Shown: in pieces, positions 8,001 to 14,126 of the stretch
How positions within the stretch are numbered: the stretch's first letter is position 1
How the letters are laid out: every line of letters starts with the position of its first letter
DNA from: Pseudomonadota bacterium
Lineage (GTDB): Bacteria > Myxococcota > Bradymonadia > UBA4248
Assembly: GCA_017613855.1 (NCBI GenBank)
Contig: JAGACY010000408.1
Coordinates: 1-16,627, forward strand
Length of the DNA stretch: 16,627 bases
Direction of reading: 5' to 3'
Notes under the pieces: generated by a model
Told to the model about the DNA's origin: nothing
Seen by the model: the letters and a program-made list of their open reading frames with translations, nothing else
The model's database searches: none
Made by a program: the position numbers and the translations under genes

Positions 8001-8675
8001 TGCAATACGGGTTACAATGATGATCAGGCCCACCGCCAGGAATCCGGCCGCTGCGACAGCGATTACAACGAAGCCCTCAAGCGCCAGATGATGCGCAATC
8101 TCTTTGCTTTGCTGTTCCTGAGCAACGGTACGCCAATGATTTACGGCGGCGATGAAATCATGCGCACGCTCTACGGCAACAACAATCCCTACGGCGCTGC
8201 CTCCGACAACGAATACAACTGGCTGCGCTGGGATGACTGGCAAAATAATGATGAGGCCCTGCGCATGCACAGTTTTGTCAAAAACCTCATTCAAATTCGC
8301 AAAAACCACAAAGCACAGCTCGCTCCTGCAAACTACCTCGGGCCTGACGATTTCACCTGGTGGAATCCCAACGGCGTGTCGGATTCGGATGTCTGGGGCG
8401 GAAAATCCATCGCCATGTACTTCAAGCCAAAAGCCAATACGCCCGAGCTGTTTGTCATGATCAACATGGAAACCGATCAGGAAAAGACCTTTACCCTCCC
8501 AGAAGGCGAATGGAAAGTCCTCGCAGATACACAGAATTACTTCGATTTTGGCGTCTATAGCGACAAACCCGAAACGGACAAAAAAGTCTCTCAAAACGCT
8601 TCGGCAAACGGCTTATATCAAGCTTCGGGTGAATATTCGATCAAACCGAGAACGATCGTGGTGTTTTCCAAATAG
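5082..8675 (+). CDS. Secreted isoamylase/debranching-enzyme lipoprotein with cysteine-repeat stalk (GH13, CBM48)
   Basis: 1197 aa. MNKTLLISVMAAVFACGC is a lipoprotein-type signal, with Cys16 or Cys18 as the likely lipidation site. Residues about 33-366 hold seven repeats of about 48 aa, each C-x8-C-x7-C-x10-C-x3-C-x4-C, joined by Pro/Thr linkers. A CBM48-like domain follows (about 384-520, with GVNFAVFSANATRVEVLLFE), then a GH13 barrel close to bacterial isoamylase. The nucleophile is Asp789 in GFRVDLAS, the acid/base Glu836 in VVAEPWD and the third acid Asp928 in TAHDG. These predict hydrolysis of alpha-1,6 branches in glycogen or starch outside the cytoplasm. Region I reads DVVYGQT (666-672) where the family has DVVYNHT. 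A loop at about 945-991 has extra cysteines. The length, roughly 1.6 times a bare isoamylase, is explained by the stalk. The substrate is inferred from the family. Confidence 0.9.
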   Translation: MNKTLLISVMAAVFACGCATENTSDRNKGHETGETCTAATFLTICEGNNVKSCQDNGKVLLTPCSNGCTNGACNPMPTNETCDPMVYAPTCDGNQLKTCYEGFIALTGCSNGCDNGTCKPPAPTPTDVDCNPAIDKPFCKGLQLTSCSADGKYSVTNCPNGCIDGACTPPSSPTTATCNPANYEPSCSGIQLQSCSLDGKVIVTACPYGCENKACKPKSEPVPTGDTCDPANYNPWCDGNQRKTCSPDGKVVAESCPYGCENNECKPKTEPVPTGDTCDPADYNPWCDGNQRKTCSSDGKVVAEDCAYGCENNACKEPTPPDPVETCTPEGYQKTCEGNQVKSCSSEGKIVLTPCEKSCADGACVDNYKTQDKAPSLASKDMKQYLGPTISDGGVNFAVFSANATRVEVLLFENASADKPLVRLPMKKGNDNIWTIFVEGIGEGQHYGYIAFGPNWTYDAGFDAGSTKGFKSDVDNKGNRFNPNKLLIDPYAKRLSNDFDVSKGSPNTGEQSRAISSWGAAPKSVVATSKYQWSDAETTWRANRQKGDAFAGHAANELIYYEVHPKGLTKKAKKLNTLNLTISNPGTWRGIGEMAPYLKDLGINALELMPVAEKQDSDTYWGYNTINYFAPDANIASKTTAPNDVMDEFKWMVDQLHQNDIEVVIDVVYGQTGEGGIAKKRYKKEEYFDCPDEEDDWSPYKYESDYTTAALYSFRGLDNTSYYIIENFKGRQGTNPDCSDYFVDNAGYLNQTGVGNQTRANYDGPFKQLIFDSMHYWVEEMHIDGFRVDLASVLGVLESNKYSDTPAWFNDVHNSIVQDIIDDSVLQKYNVRVVAEPWDATHFGLGGFLKAKNKQGYAWSEWNGRFRDIMKGFVNYDEMLLSSETTMPPYFSDNISLGNMLLGSSRLFYEFEDNRSPYNSVNYLTAHDGFTLYDVVTYTDKLNGCGKLDPVCCTNEEMCDLTSGSNDNYGRNWCNTGYNDDQAHRQESGRCDSDYNEALKRQMMRNLFALLFLSNGTPMIYGGDEIMRTLYGNNNPYGAASDNEYNWLRWDDWQNNDEALRMHSFVKNLIQIRKNHKAQLAPANYLGPDDFTWWNPNGVSDSDVWGGKSIAMYFKPKANTPELFVMINMETDQEKTFTLPEGEWKVLADTQNYFDFGVYSDKPETDKKVSQNASANGLYQASGEYSIKPRTIVVFSK
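5757..6056 (+). repeat. Recent 150-bp tandem duplication within the isoamylase stalk
   Basis: The fifth and sixth cysteine repeats start at 5757 and 5907, exactly 150 bp apart, and are nearly identical in DNA (for example CCCTGGTGCGATGGCAATCA in both). The other five repeats share only the cysteine pattern. This is a recent in-frame expansion. Confidence 0.8.
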
Positions 8676-8682
8676 TTGCTTC

Positions 8683-8709
8683 GGCTATCGGCCAAATGGC
8701 CGATACGCC
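8683..8709. repeat. Bulged palindromic repeat, copy 3 (variant)
   Basis: TATCGGCCA and TGGCCGATA are perfect 9-bp arms around AA (8686-8705). They are flanked by GGC (8683-8685) and GCC (8707-8709), with C8706 unpaired. On the minus strand this gives an unpaired G immediately before TAT, as in copies 1 and 2. It begins 8 bp after the isoamylase stop. Confidence 0.5.
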
Positions 8710-8716
8710 TTCGCCA

Positions 8717-8742
8717 GGCGCCTATGCTCTGCATACGGCGCC
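8717..8742. repeat. Bulged palindromic repeat, copy 4
   Basis: GGCGCC, TATGC, TCT, GCATA, an unpaired C8736 and GGCGCC. Read on the minus strand this is GCC-G-TATGC, loop, GCATA-GGC, matching copy 1 including the unpaired G, with a shorter inner stem. Confidence 0.6.
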
Positions 8743-8746
8743 TTAT

Positions 8747-11700
8747 TTATATACCGTTGTACCCAGTCCCCATGACATCTGTATATGTATTGCCATCGAC
8801 GTCATCCGAGAAAATGAAGACATGCTTGCCATTGGCTGTGCAGCCCAATGCGGGACTGAGTTGATCACCGACATTGTTGTAATGCGTTTTTGAAATGCCT
8901 TTCAGTTTTCCCGATGGATCTGCAAGATTGCGATGGATATCGCCATGTTCGTTATCTTCCGAAGCTGTCACCATGGCCTTCCATCCAAAGACGGCAGACC
9001 GATCATCCGCCAGACAAACGACAGGACGAGGATTCGAATCCAGCTTATTCGAATCGGAAACAGCCTGATCCGCAAAGATTTCCTTACCGGATGCATCAAA
9101 ACCGCGTGCATTGATATGATGATCTGAATCGGTCTTTCTATCATCATATATAATATAAAAATCACCGGCCTTGTTCATTGCCACAGACGGGGCATACTGT
9201 TGTCCGGTATCATCTTTATTGACGGTGAAGTGCTTGATCCGCTCCGTACCATCCGCATTAAATCCCTTGGCATAAATCTGATAAAGACCATTGCCATCCG
9301 TATCATCCGACCAGGTCACCACGAAGTTGCCATCCGGTGCCATGGCAACATCCGGCGAACGTCTCGTACCAGCGACCGCATCCATCGTATTTCTGTCATG
9401 GAACATCTCTGAGCCGTCGGCATTAAAACCGCGAATATAAACCTGCGGCGTATCCTTGCTCACGGACTGATCTTCCCAGGCCACGACAAACCGGCCATCA
9501 TCGGCCATCGCGATTGACGGCGTATATTGCTGTCCTGCCGCTTCCGAGTTGACTGTTTTTGTCGCAAAACGCTCCTTGCCTTTGGCATCAAATCCACGCA
9601 TATAGATTTGATAGGTTCCGTCGTTCTCGAAATCATCTTCCCAGACGACGACAAAGTTGCCATCTTTATCCATGGCAACATCGGGATTCCGCTGCGGTCC
9701 GCTTGTCGTCGTATTGACATCAAATTCCGGAACATCCTCGCAGCCACCGGCACAGAAAATTCTGCCGGCAATATCATATTCTCCGTTGATTTCATTTTCC
9801 CAGACGGCAACGAATGCCCCAGTCGTCCGATTGACCGCAACCGCAGGCACATTCTGGTTTCCGTCGTCTTTTGAACAGATACTGCGATTTCCAAAGGAAA
9901 TATCATTATTATTAGTATATTGATATTCAATGGGCTTCGAGAAGTCGATGGCAAATGTATAACTGTGATCACTGCCAGATAAAGAACTATGATACCTCGG
10001 CGGGTTATAATCCGTCTTCTCGGTATCACCACAATAGAAATGGCCGGCCTTCTGATATTCATCAAAAGCACTTACCGTTTTTGCCGTCACATTGTGAGCC
10101 AGGGTACCATCTTCTTTCAATGAATTTTTAGGATCAATCGTTAAAATGCGAATCCATCCATTTCCATTGTCGAGAATCGTACTATCACTGCAGCACTTAT
10201 CTTGCCCCGGTGACAGACATGGTCGCTCACATTGATAGTCGACGATTGTTTCGTGAATCATATTGCCGTTGTATCCCGCTCGATTGCGATTTGCAATATC
10301 GCAGAAATGCCCGCCAGCCATCAGAATCACATTCGAATGACGAGCCCCCAACTCACGGAAGAGATCATCGCCGCTGGAACCATACGGTGCATATTTATAA
10401 TAGGTTTTCTTGTCGCCATAAAATGTAGTTTTACCATCAAAATAGTAGTAATCAGAATCCTTTATCTCATTTTCATTATTGGCACGCGAATTACTTCCAA
10501 GATAAGCGTGCGTCGTCAAAATGACATAGTGATCTTTTAATTCTGTCGAAATCAGATTGTCTGCCCAGCATAATATATCTTTGCGAGGTGCATATTCCAG
10601 AGCAATGACGGCAAATTTTAGATTGCCGACGTTAAATGTGGCATACATGCTGTGCCCATATTTAAATCCATGGAACCAGCTTAAATCCTTACCGGCATAA
10701 CTTGATTTAATAAAATCATCATTGAAATAACTGCTAAATAAACTTCTCGATCGCGCAGGATAGACATATCCACTGTCCCCTTGTTTATACTCATGATTAC
10801 CTGTGGCAACGGAATATGGAATGCCTGCATCCGAAAGTATTTTCTGGGCTTCCTGCGCTGCAACATATTCAGCCTTCAAATTGCTGTTGACCATATCTCC
10901 CATGTGCATCACAAAACGAATATTCTCCGAATCCTTATGGTCCGCTATCCATTGCGTCAGTTTTGGATACAAATGATTATTTGTCTTTTTTTGTTCAATA
11001 TAAGCAAGATAATACTGTGTATCTGGAACGATGACCAGCGAGAATGGTTCACAATCGTCACCACAGGCATATTCACACTTGGGAACATCTCCGGTGCATA
11101 CTTTGCCAAAATCACAGGTTTCTTTGACCTTCCAATTCAGACATCCATCTTCCGATGTCTCGCAGGACTCGATCGTCTGACCGCTGCATCGCATTTGGCT
11201 CGCTTCACACTGATCGACGCATCCAGGAACGCACTTCAGATCCGCTTCATCGCAATGTTCATTCTCTTTACAGATTTCCGTCGTGTTCCACACAGCACAA
11301 CCATGCGCATCCGGGGTGCATTGCGACACACCATTGGTTTCGCATCGTTTTTCTCCTCCGGTGCAGGTTTCTTCGCAGTTTCTGCATTCGAGCAATGTTT
11401 CATCGCAAAACTGATCTTCCGGGCACGTTTCCAAGACAGCCCAATCGAGACATCCCTTTTCTCCAGTCTGGCAAACCATGAGGTCCGATCCTTCGCATTT
11501 TTTCTCATCCTGCGTACAGACATCCTCACATTGCTTTACCGGATCCGGTGTTTCACAGCCTTCGCCGGTACAGGGCGTTTCACAGCCTTCGCCGGTACAG
11601 GGCGTTTCACAGTCTTCGCCGGTACAGGGATGATCTCCGGGCCCGGGCGTTTCACACGCCTCTCCCTGACATATCGGAGGATCCGTCGGCTTATCATTCT

Positions 11701-11779
11701 GAGACACACTGTCATCACTGCATGACATCATCACAATTGCACATTGCGCCAGAATCACCGGAAACAGCCTCTTTACCAT
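8747..11779 (-). CDS. Cysteine-rich lipoprotein metallophosphoesterase with C-terminal seven-repeat propeller-like region
   Basis: 1010 aa from ATG 11779, fixed by GAGGAG 6 nt upstream. A basic/hydrophobic signal ends in VMMSC (Cys20, weak lipobox). Then come a CTGEGCETP repeat linker and three cysteine repeats (about residues 84-235), each C-x6-C-x7-C-x6-C-x8-C-x5-C-x6-C. The calcineurin-like phosphoesterase domain (about 246-550) has VPDTQ (Asp253), GDMVN (Asp295), GNHE (328-330), TTHAYLGS (His424) and GGHFCD (His491); the DTQ variant is known in YvnB-like enzymes. From about residue 643, seven units of about 55 aa (P-x-VAM..DG-x-FVV-x-WEDD...QIY-x-RGF-x-A-x-G) suggest a beta-propeller. The substrate is unknown. 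It is convergent with the isoamylase and divergent from kinase 2, and a candidate promoter lies at 11850-11877. A longer reading from TTG 11839 lacks a ribosome binding site. Confidence 0.88.
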   Translation of the reverse strand: MVKRLFPVILAQCAIVMMSCSDDSVSQNDKPTDPPICQGEACETPGPGDHPCTGEDCETPCTGEGCETPCTGEGCETPDPVKQCEDVCTQDEKKCEGSDLMVCQTGEKGCLDWAVLETCPEDQFCDETLLECRNCEETCTGGEKRCETNGVSQCTPDAHGCAVWNTTEICKENEHCDEADLKCVPGCVDQCEASQMRCSGQTIESCETSEDGCLNWKVKETCDFGKVCTGDVPKCEYACGDDCEPFSLVIVPDTQYYLAYIEQKKTNNHLYPKLTQWIADHKDSENIRFVMHMGDMVNSNLKAEYVAAQEAQKILSDAGIPYSVATGNHEYKQGDSGYVYPARSRSLFSSYFNDDFIKSSYAGKDLSWFHGFKYGHSMYATFNVGNLKFAVIALEYAPRKDILCWADNLISTELKDHYVILTTHAYLGSNSRANNENEIKDSDYYYFDGKTTFYGDKKTYYKYAPYGSSGDDLFRELGARHSNVILMAGGHFCDIANRNRAGYNGNMIHETIVDYQCERPCLSPGQDKCCSDSTILDNGNGWIRILTIDPKNSLKEDGTLAHNVTAKTVSAFDEYQKAGHFYCGDTEKTDYNPPRYHSSLSGSDHSYTFAIDFSKPIEYQYTNNNDISFGNRSICSKDDGNQNVPAVAVNRTTGAFVAVWENEINGEYDIAGRIFCAGGCEDVPEFDVNTTTSGPQRNPDVAMDKDGNFVVVWEDDFENDGTYQIYMRGFDAKGKERFATKTVNSEAAGQQYTPSIAMADDGRFVVAWEDQSVSKDTPQVYIRGFNADGSEMFHDRNTMDAVAGTRRSPDVAMAPDGNFVVTWSDDTDGNGLYQIYAKGFNADGTERIKHFTVNKDDTGQQYAPSVAMNKAGDFYIIYDDRKTDSDHHINARGFDASGKEIFADQAVSDSNKLDSNPRPVVCLADDRSAVFGWKAMVTASEDNEHGDIHRNLADPSGKLKGISKTHYNNVGDQLSPALGCTANGKHVFIFSDDVDGNTYTDVMGTGYNGI
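11551..11631 (-). repeat. Three 27-bp tandem coding repeats
   Basis: Units at 11551-11577 and 11578-11604 are identical. The third, 11605-11631, differs at a few positions. They encode the nine-residue unit CTGEGCETP (CTGEDCETP in the variant) in the linker after the lipobox. Copy change would keep the frame. Confidence 0.85.
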
Positions 11780-11785
11780 AGCCAA

Positions 11786-11791
11786 CTCCTC
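11786..11791 (-). promoter_or_regulatory. Ribosome binding site fixing the metallophosphoesterase start at 11779
   Basis: GAGGAG on the minus strand lies 6 nt before ATG 11779, which begins a lipoprotein signal sequence. Confidence 0.8.
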
Positions 11792-11849
11792 TGTTTCAGT
11801 CGTCCCATAAAACACATCATGCATTTTAACTCGCGACAAATACTGTTTT

Positions 11850-11877
11850 CTTATAAGGGATTTTTTTTATAATTCAA
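11850..11877 (-). promoter_or_regulatory. Candidate sigma70-type promoter for the metallophosphoesterase
   Basis: On the minus strand, TTGAAT (complement of 11872-11877), a 16-bp spacer and TATAAG (complement of 11850-11855) match the -35 and -10 consensus at 4/6 and 5/6. Transcription would begin near 11842, leaving a leader of about 60 nt. A TATAAT at 11868-11873 on the plus strand could serve kinase 2, but I see no convincing -35 for it. Confidence 0.4.
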
Positions 11878-11941
11878 TGTATATTATTGCAGATTATCGT
11901 TCGGGTAATCCTCACGTTCTCTCACACAAAGCAATTCTGGA

Positions 11942-13921
11942 ATGGAACAGCAATATAAAACAACGCAAGCAGAATCCGGCACGTATCAACGATCTTCAGC
12001 ATCTAAGACTGCAAACCCGCAAACGCCGCCATCTCTGCGCGATAAGTATACGTTTATTCGTGAAATCGGCCACGGAACCCAAGGCCGGATTTACATCGCA
12101 GAGCAGAACAGCGATCATGCGAAGGTTGCCATCAAACAGCTGAATGTCGAGTCCGTAAAAAACTGGAAAGCCTATGATCTGTTCCAAAGAGAAGCCCAAA
12201 CGCTGGCCTCACTGCACATCGACGGCGTCGCCAAGTTCTATGAAGCCATCGAATGCCTCGAAGACACGCCGCCCTGTTCCTATATCGTTCAGGAATATAT
12301 CCATGCGCAGTCACTCTCGGATATGCTCAAAGCCGGCCACCGTTTCACGCTCAACCGTGTATATGATATCATTATGCAATTGCTCGATATTCTCAAACAA
12401 TTGCATACCCACGAGCCGCCGGTCATACACCGGGATATCAAGCCGTCGAATATTCTGCTCAAAGCTTTGGGCGGCGATGATTACGAAGTCTATCTCATCG
12501 ACTTTGGAGCAGTCGCCAATCCTCAGGTTCAGGGCGGTGGTTCGACAGTTGCAGGCACCTTCGGTTACATGGCCCCCGAACAACTTACGGGCAAACCATG
12601 TCCGGCGAGTGACGTCTATTCTCTTGGCGCAGTAGCGGTCTATCTCATTTCGGGACGTTCGCCGGCGGACATGCCCATCAAGGATTTTCATCTCATCTTT
12701 GAGCCGGATATGCAAAATATGCCCGTAGCACTTGTCAATACCCTCAGGAGCATGTTCGAACCTGATCTGCAAAAACGACTCAGTGATATCGACACTTTAA
12801 AGGAACGCTTTTTAGGTTTTTATCGTTCCAATTATCAAACACAAGATAGCCAATCCTGGACTTTTTCACAAAATCAATTATTGGAACGGCTCCAAACCGT
12901 GCAGCATTACGGAGAAGACGGCAATCTCGACATCTGGCAGTCTCTGCCGGATGAAACGCCAAGATATCTTCCGAATGTTTTTGATTCATTCAATCATGAT
13001 ATCCACTTCAAAATAAAACGTCCCGAGCCGGAAAACTTTTGTTTCGATGAAACAGCCAAAGAACACATGCGCAGACTCATCCTTGAGGGGCAGCAACTGG
13101 ATTTGTGGGAACGAACTTCTTTTCGCAATAAATTTGGATCCTATCTTTTTACTGCTTTCGTCTTTAGCATTTTCGCCTTTATAGGGACTTTACAATCTGG
13201 TATCAAATTTAGTTTTATTGCTTTTATCACAGTCAATATACTTGCCCCAATTTTATATTTATTATTCATTTGTACTGTATTTATGCTTCATTTACTCACG
13301 CTTTCTCAAAGAAAAGCGAGCGAAGAATATTATTCCATGAACGCCATGGACAGAGCCAGTTTTGTTCCTCAATACAATACTTTCTACAAAAATAAATTCA
13401 TTGATGATCAACGTACAGAAATCCTGAAAAATGGACGAAAAACAATTGCCACTATCTGCGGTATCCAATACTTGCCGACAAATGATAAAAATGTTGAAGA
13501 TGTTTTTTATTGTAAATCACATTCGTTCCAAGAGCTAAACCACCTGTGTTCCTACGCATGTCACGGCAAACCCTGTTTTGAAATTCGATATAAATTCAAC
13601 CCACCGGATGATAAGCGCGAAGAAGATATCGTCCATTCCATCATTATCCATGAAGATCCCTCGCAATACCTCAAAGAAGGCGACCCACTTCCCATCCTTT
13701 ACCTGATATTTCCGACCGAAACGGTCGAAGAGTACGGTACCAAACAGACGATAACCCCAATGTCTAATAATACATCCCAAAGCAAACCGCGCAATCTCAC
13801 ACAACTGGCTTTAAATCATCATGTTCACTTTCAGCGTGTCGCAAGCATGCCATTCCCCTACCCACTAAACGATCCTGTCAATATTCTCGAAATTCAGGGA
13901 TGTGATGAATGCTGTTGGTAG
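11942..13921 (+). CDS. Membrane Ser/Thr protein kinase 2 with DUF3592-like C-terminal domain
   Basis: 659 aa. A low-complexity N-terminus (1-30) leads to TPPSLR, then the kinase domain: GHGTQGRIY (43-51), Lys65, Glu84, HRDIKPSN (163-170, Asp165), DFG (187-189) and APE (211-213). All catalytic residues are canonical. The GEDGNLDIWQSLPDETPR linker (324-341) follows. Hydrophobic segments at about 399-416 and 424-452 form a membrane hairpin. The C-terminal domain has NGRKTIATI (497-505), C-x4-HGKPC, YKFNPPDDKREEDIVHS, GDPLPILY and a terminal CDECCW. Compared with kinase 3 it carries an extra segment (about 594-628, Asn/Ser/Thr/Gln-rich) before the SMPFPYP motif. No Shine-Dalgarno is visible before ATG 11942. 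The gene is divergent from the metallophosphoesterase (162 bp between starts) and 205 bp upstream of its paralogue. Confidence 0.9.
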   Translation: MEQQYKTTQAESGTYQRSSASKTANPQTPPSLRDKYTFIREIGHGTQGRIYIAEQNSDHAKVAIKQLNVESVKNWKAYDLFQREAQTLASLHIDGVAKFYEAIECLEDTPPCSYIVQEYIHAQSLSDMLKAGHRFTLNRVYDIIMQLLDILKQLHTHEPPVIHRDIKPSNILLKALGGDDYEVYLIDFGAVANPQVQGGGSTVAGTFGYMAPEQLTGKPCPASDVYSLGAVAVYLISGRSPADMPIKDFHLIFEPDMQNMPVALVNTLRSMFEPDLQKRLSDIDTLKERFLGFYRSNYQTQDSQSWTFSQNQLLERLQTVQHYGEDGNLDIWQSLPDETPRYLPNVFDSFNHDIHFKIKRPEPENFCFDETAKEHMRRLILEGQQLDLWERTSFRNKFGSYLFTAFVFSIFAFIGTLQSGIKFSFIAFITVNILAPILYLLFICTVFMLHLLTLSQRKASEEYYSMNAMDRASFVPQYNTFYKNKFIDDQRTEILKNGRKTIATICGIQYLPTNDKNVEDVFYCKSHSFQELNHLCSYACHGKPCFEIRYKFNPPDDKREEDIVHSIIIHEDPSQYLKEGDPLPILYLIFPTETVEEYGTKQTITPMSNNTSQSKPRNLTQLALNHHVHFQRVASMPFPYPLNDPVNILEIQGCDECCW

Positions 13922-14126
13922 GAAAGTGCTGTCGATTCTGATTTCTTCCGCTGTACCGTCGGGGGAACCAAGGATTCACATTCTCATTTTTCTAGTGTTT
14001 CCTCAGTCGCACTTTCTGGGCTAAAATACTGAAGAATATCATTTTCCCGGGATTGAGCTTCGCCTCTTCGGGGCTCATTTAAAACAAGCATCCTGGTTTC
14101 TGCCAATTTACAAAAGCAAACAGCAA

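Larger units (their letters stand above)
8683..8742. terminator. Possible bidirectional terminator between convergent genes
   Basis: Two strong GC-rich hairpins fill the 71-bp gap between the isoamylase stop (8675) and the metallophosphoesterase stop (8747). The second is followed on the plus strand by TTATTTAT, a weak U-rich tail. Position and stem strength suggest transcription ends here from both sides. The tract is poor, so the hairpins could instead be only dispersed repeats. Confidence 0.45.

Noticed and set aside
10781..11725. 314-codon plus-strand open frame
   Set aside because: It is antisense to the phosphoesterase and its cysteine repeats; the minus frame carries all conserved motifs.
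13922..14016. GAAAGTGC/GCACTTTC inverted repeat between kinases 2 and 3
   Set aside because: Eight-bp arms separated by about 79 bases are weak, and no U-tract or related site supports a function.
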